A DNA stretch of 64,000 nt, from contig JALGPY010000001.1 of NCBI GenBank assembly GCA_023055425.1, positions 30,865,001 through 30,929,000 of the forward strand, written 5' to 3'. Position numbers and translations under genes: made by a program. Of this stretch, positions 62,026 to 64,000 are shown in pieces; within the stretch, counting starts at the first letter, position 1; each line of letters begins with the position of its first letter. Origin of the DNA: Linanthus parryae. Its lineage: Eukaryota > Streptophyta > Magnoliopsida > Ericales > Polemoniaceae. The notes under the pieces were generated by a model. The model was not told the DNA's origin. It did not search any database and saw nothing but the letters and a program-made list of their open reading frames with translations.

Positions 62026-63919
62026 CTATACCGGTATGCCCATTCTCGGACGTGTTCCTCCTCCTTCTTCAACCCGACTGTTGTATATTGAATCTGTCAT
62101 CTCATTTGCAATCCAAATTCTCACGTAGTCTATGTTGACTTTGAGATCTTTCCGAGAATTCAGAACCAACTCTTTGAGGTGCGTCATGAAGAAGAACATG
62201 AAGGGACCACAGTCACACCTGTAAAATTATGTCTGGAAAACATTAGTACAAAAAGAAAGAAACTTTTCAATCTCCTAGATAAAAATTTGAAGGATTGAGA
62301 AACTTTACCCATTTGGCTGTTGAGGTACGTCATCATTCATGTACCAAATTAACCACTTGTTAATGTCTTCTGTGTACTCAGTGTGCCGAGAGAGAATGGT
62401 GTGTATGCTTCTGACATTGGCCGCAATGTGGTCCTCAGTGTAGCCTAGCCCGGTCAGGGAGTCTAGAATGTAAATCTCCGGATCCACAAAACTGGTGTCC
62501 ATCATCAACCAGTGGGAGTTTTTTACATTTAGAGGCACACAATCTATTTTTTGATAAAACAAAGTAGAGTAAAAAAAGAATCAGTGACATCCTAGATAAC
62601 AAAGATATATTTCTGGAGAGAAATTGTAAATAGAACATCACAGTAAGAAATCACTTACATAACCCATTTCCCTCCAGTCGCCACGAAATGCTTTATGCAA
62701 CTTCAACCCAGGTCTTTCTATACTGACCAACTGAAAGAGAATAACAACTCATTAGACCATAGGGAAATGAAGTTGAAATATTATGAAATTATCAAAATGA
62801 AGAGGGTGGAAACTTACAGAATACTCGCAGCTCAGGTACCAGATCCTTATTTTATCTTCATATGGCCGGTTCATCTCTTTTGCTTGAAGATACATGAGGT
62901 ATCCATCAATGACATGAGTTATTAAAAAGTCAATCTTATCACTTCACAGACGCAGGAAAACTTTTTCATGGGTTTGATAACATTCTCCAATACCGAGAGT
63001 AAAATACTTACGTCGTTGTCGAACCATTCTCCATCGTGAAGTCGCCACGAGCTTTCCCTTGATAGACTAGCCATCTTCCCTATTCTCAACACCTCCTCAC
63101 TGCATGTAATATAAATAAGTATCACTAAACATTGATGTTTTACTTGAACGCTAATATATCTTAAATAAAACTTACGTATATAGATCCCTAGGAATTTTAG
63201 CATTCGGCACGCTGTAGTCACTCTCATACTTGTAAGTGAGGTAGTAGTGAAGAAAACACTCGTCACCGGCGGGCATTTGGGGAAGGTAGGTAAGTACACC
63301 TGATGGCCTCTTCTTCAAGGCCCCACCAAGACCCCGAGGCGACCGTCTGATTATGTGAAGAGCCTTTCCCCATTAATTTCCTATTAGGTTTCCTCATTTT
63401 AACTTCGGAGAACCAGACACGAGAAATGGCCTTGGTGGTAAATTTGATGCCACCTAAAATGATAAGATCAGAGATAATATTTGTAAGCATACACATAAAA
63501 TCTTTAACGCATTAGTAAACATTTGAATTGAACCATATATTTACATGTGTGTCTTGGTTTGTTTTCTCACTACTAAAAGAAATGTGACCTTGGGGACTGT
63601 TGACCTCCTGTTCCTCCAGTCTTCTCCTCTTTTGAATTCGTTTCAAATTTTCTTCTTTCTCTTCCTCCTTCTCGCTCTCTCCCTCCTCATCCTTATCCTT
63701 CTCCTTCTCCTTATCCTCCTCCTTATCCTTATCAATATTTCTTTCTTCCTCACCTTCCTTCTTTCCTTTAGTCTTCATCAACTTGTGCAATTCCGCCGCC
63801 AACTGCTTCATGGAATTTTTTTCTAAAAATTTCTCGAAGATTTTTTCAACATCTTTGGCCTGAAGTTCTTCAACTTTCCTTTCCTCCTGGACAGGCTCCT
63901 CAAGTCTCCTCAGCTTCAA
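62026..63919 (-). CDS. Ulp1/C48-type cysteine protease gene, multi-exon, partial at right edge
   Basis: Minus-strand gene of the kind carried by plant DNA transposons. Last exon 62026-62218 starts inside NG|CDCGPFMFFFMTHL with the catalytic Cys and ends TAG. The exon before (62309 to about 62560) holds VPLNVKNSHWLMMDTSF with the catalytic His and YILDSLTG with the Asp; the two join in frame. Upstream blocks with donors are visible at 62658-62730 (LVSIERPGLKLHKAFRGDW), 62818-62900 (HVIDGYLMYLQAKEMNRPYE) and 63015-63105 (WRLHDGEWFDND), and another at about 63177-63360. 63512-63919 is a very charged Lys/Glu region. Ulp1-like enzymes cleave SUMO or related modifiers. One intermediate junction (into 62560) does not hold frame by my reading, so decay or a missed splice site is possible. 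Exons may continue beyond the edge. Confidence 0.65.
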
Positions 63920-64000
63920 CTATATAACCAACAAAGCAGAAACATTCAATAACTTACAAGTTAACTATTACAACAGTTTGATAACAATTGTAAGTTTTCA

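Overview
This window is transposon-dense nuclear DNA from a flowering plant, probably a eudicot; I cannot name the species. The evidence is plant-type TE families (Ty1/copia with iMet-tRNA primer sites, En/Spm-CACTA, Helitrons, Stowaway-like MITEs), GT-AG introns and a plant patatin-like gene. Only one ordinary host gene is recognisable: a seven-exon patatin-like acyl hydrolase (26784-47420, +, 399 aa). Its third intron is about 18.1 kb because it has accumulated a young copia element, two Helitrons and MITEs.

Layout. 1-6141: decayed minus-strand copia element with an Angela/BARE-like LTR, cut by the left edge. 6142-7607: a copia scrap, then a diverged LTR of the same Angela-like family in opposite orientation, so the two LTRs form a large inverted pair. 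7608-12420: gene-poor, with an AAACTG/CAGTTT-rich tract and a foldback with ~130-bp arms. 12421-25558: complete 13.1-kb CACTA element (CACTACTAGAAAAA termini, CGG target duplication) with two apparently intact spliced genes, a TNP2-type transposase (1116 aa) and a Transposase_24-type accessory protein (632 aa), plus 60-bp, 24-bp and 157-bp tandem arrays. 25559-26700: RNase H-like remnant and an ATT microsatellite. 26784-47420: the patatin-like gene. Inside its intron 3 lie a copia element 29892-37846 (469-bp LTRs with one visible mismatch, GAATA target duplication, broken protease region) and minus-strand Helitrons at 38048-40849 and 42682-45295, the second carrying an RNase H-like fragment.

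48300-53817: a second CACTA element (CACTACAACAAAT termini, GTT target duplication) without transposase. It carries spliced fragments of host genes, including four in-frame exons of a WD40 gene resembling UTP4/POPCORN, and is therefore a Pack-CACTA. It landed on the first base of a copia LTR. 53820-59119: that copia element, heavily mutated and with a MITE in its left LTR. 59355-60640: another MITE and a LINE remnant. 61420-61725: a two-copy repeat. 62026 to the right edge: a multi-exon minus-strand Ulp1/C48-type cysteine protease gene of the kind carried by plant DNA transposons.

The most notable items are the multi-gene Pack-CACTA with preserved exon-intron phase, the complete CACTA with its repeat-built accessory protein, the giant TE-filled patatin intron, and a young copia copy with a defective protease and 16 ACGT cores clustered in its leader. 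All exon models come from reading splice signals and frame by eye; no database search or alignment program was run.
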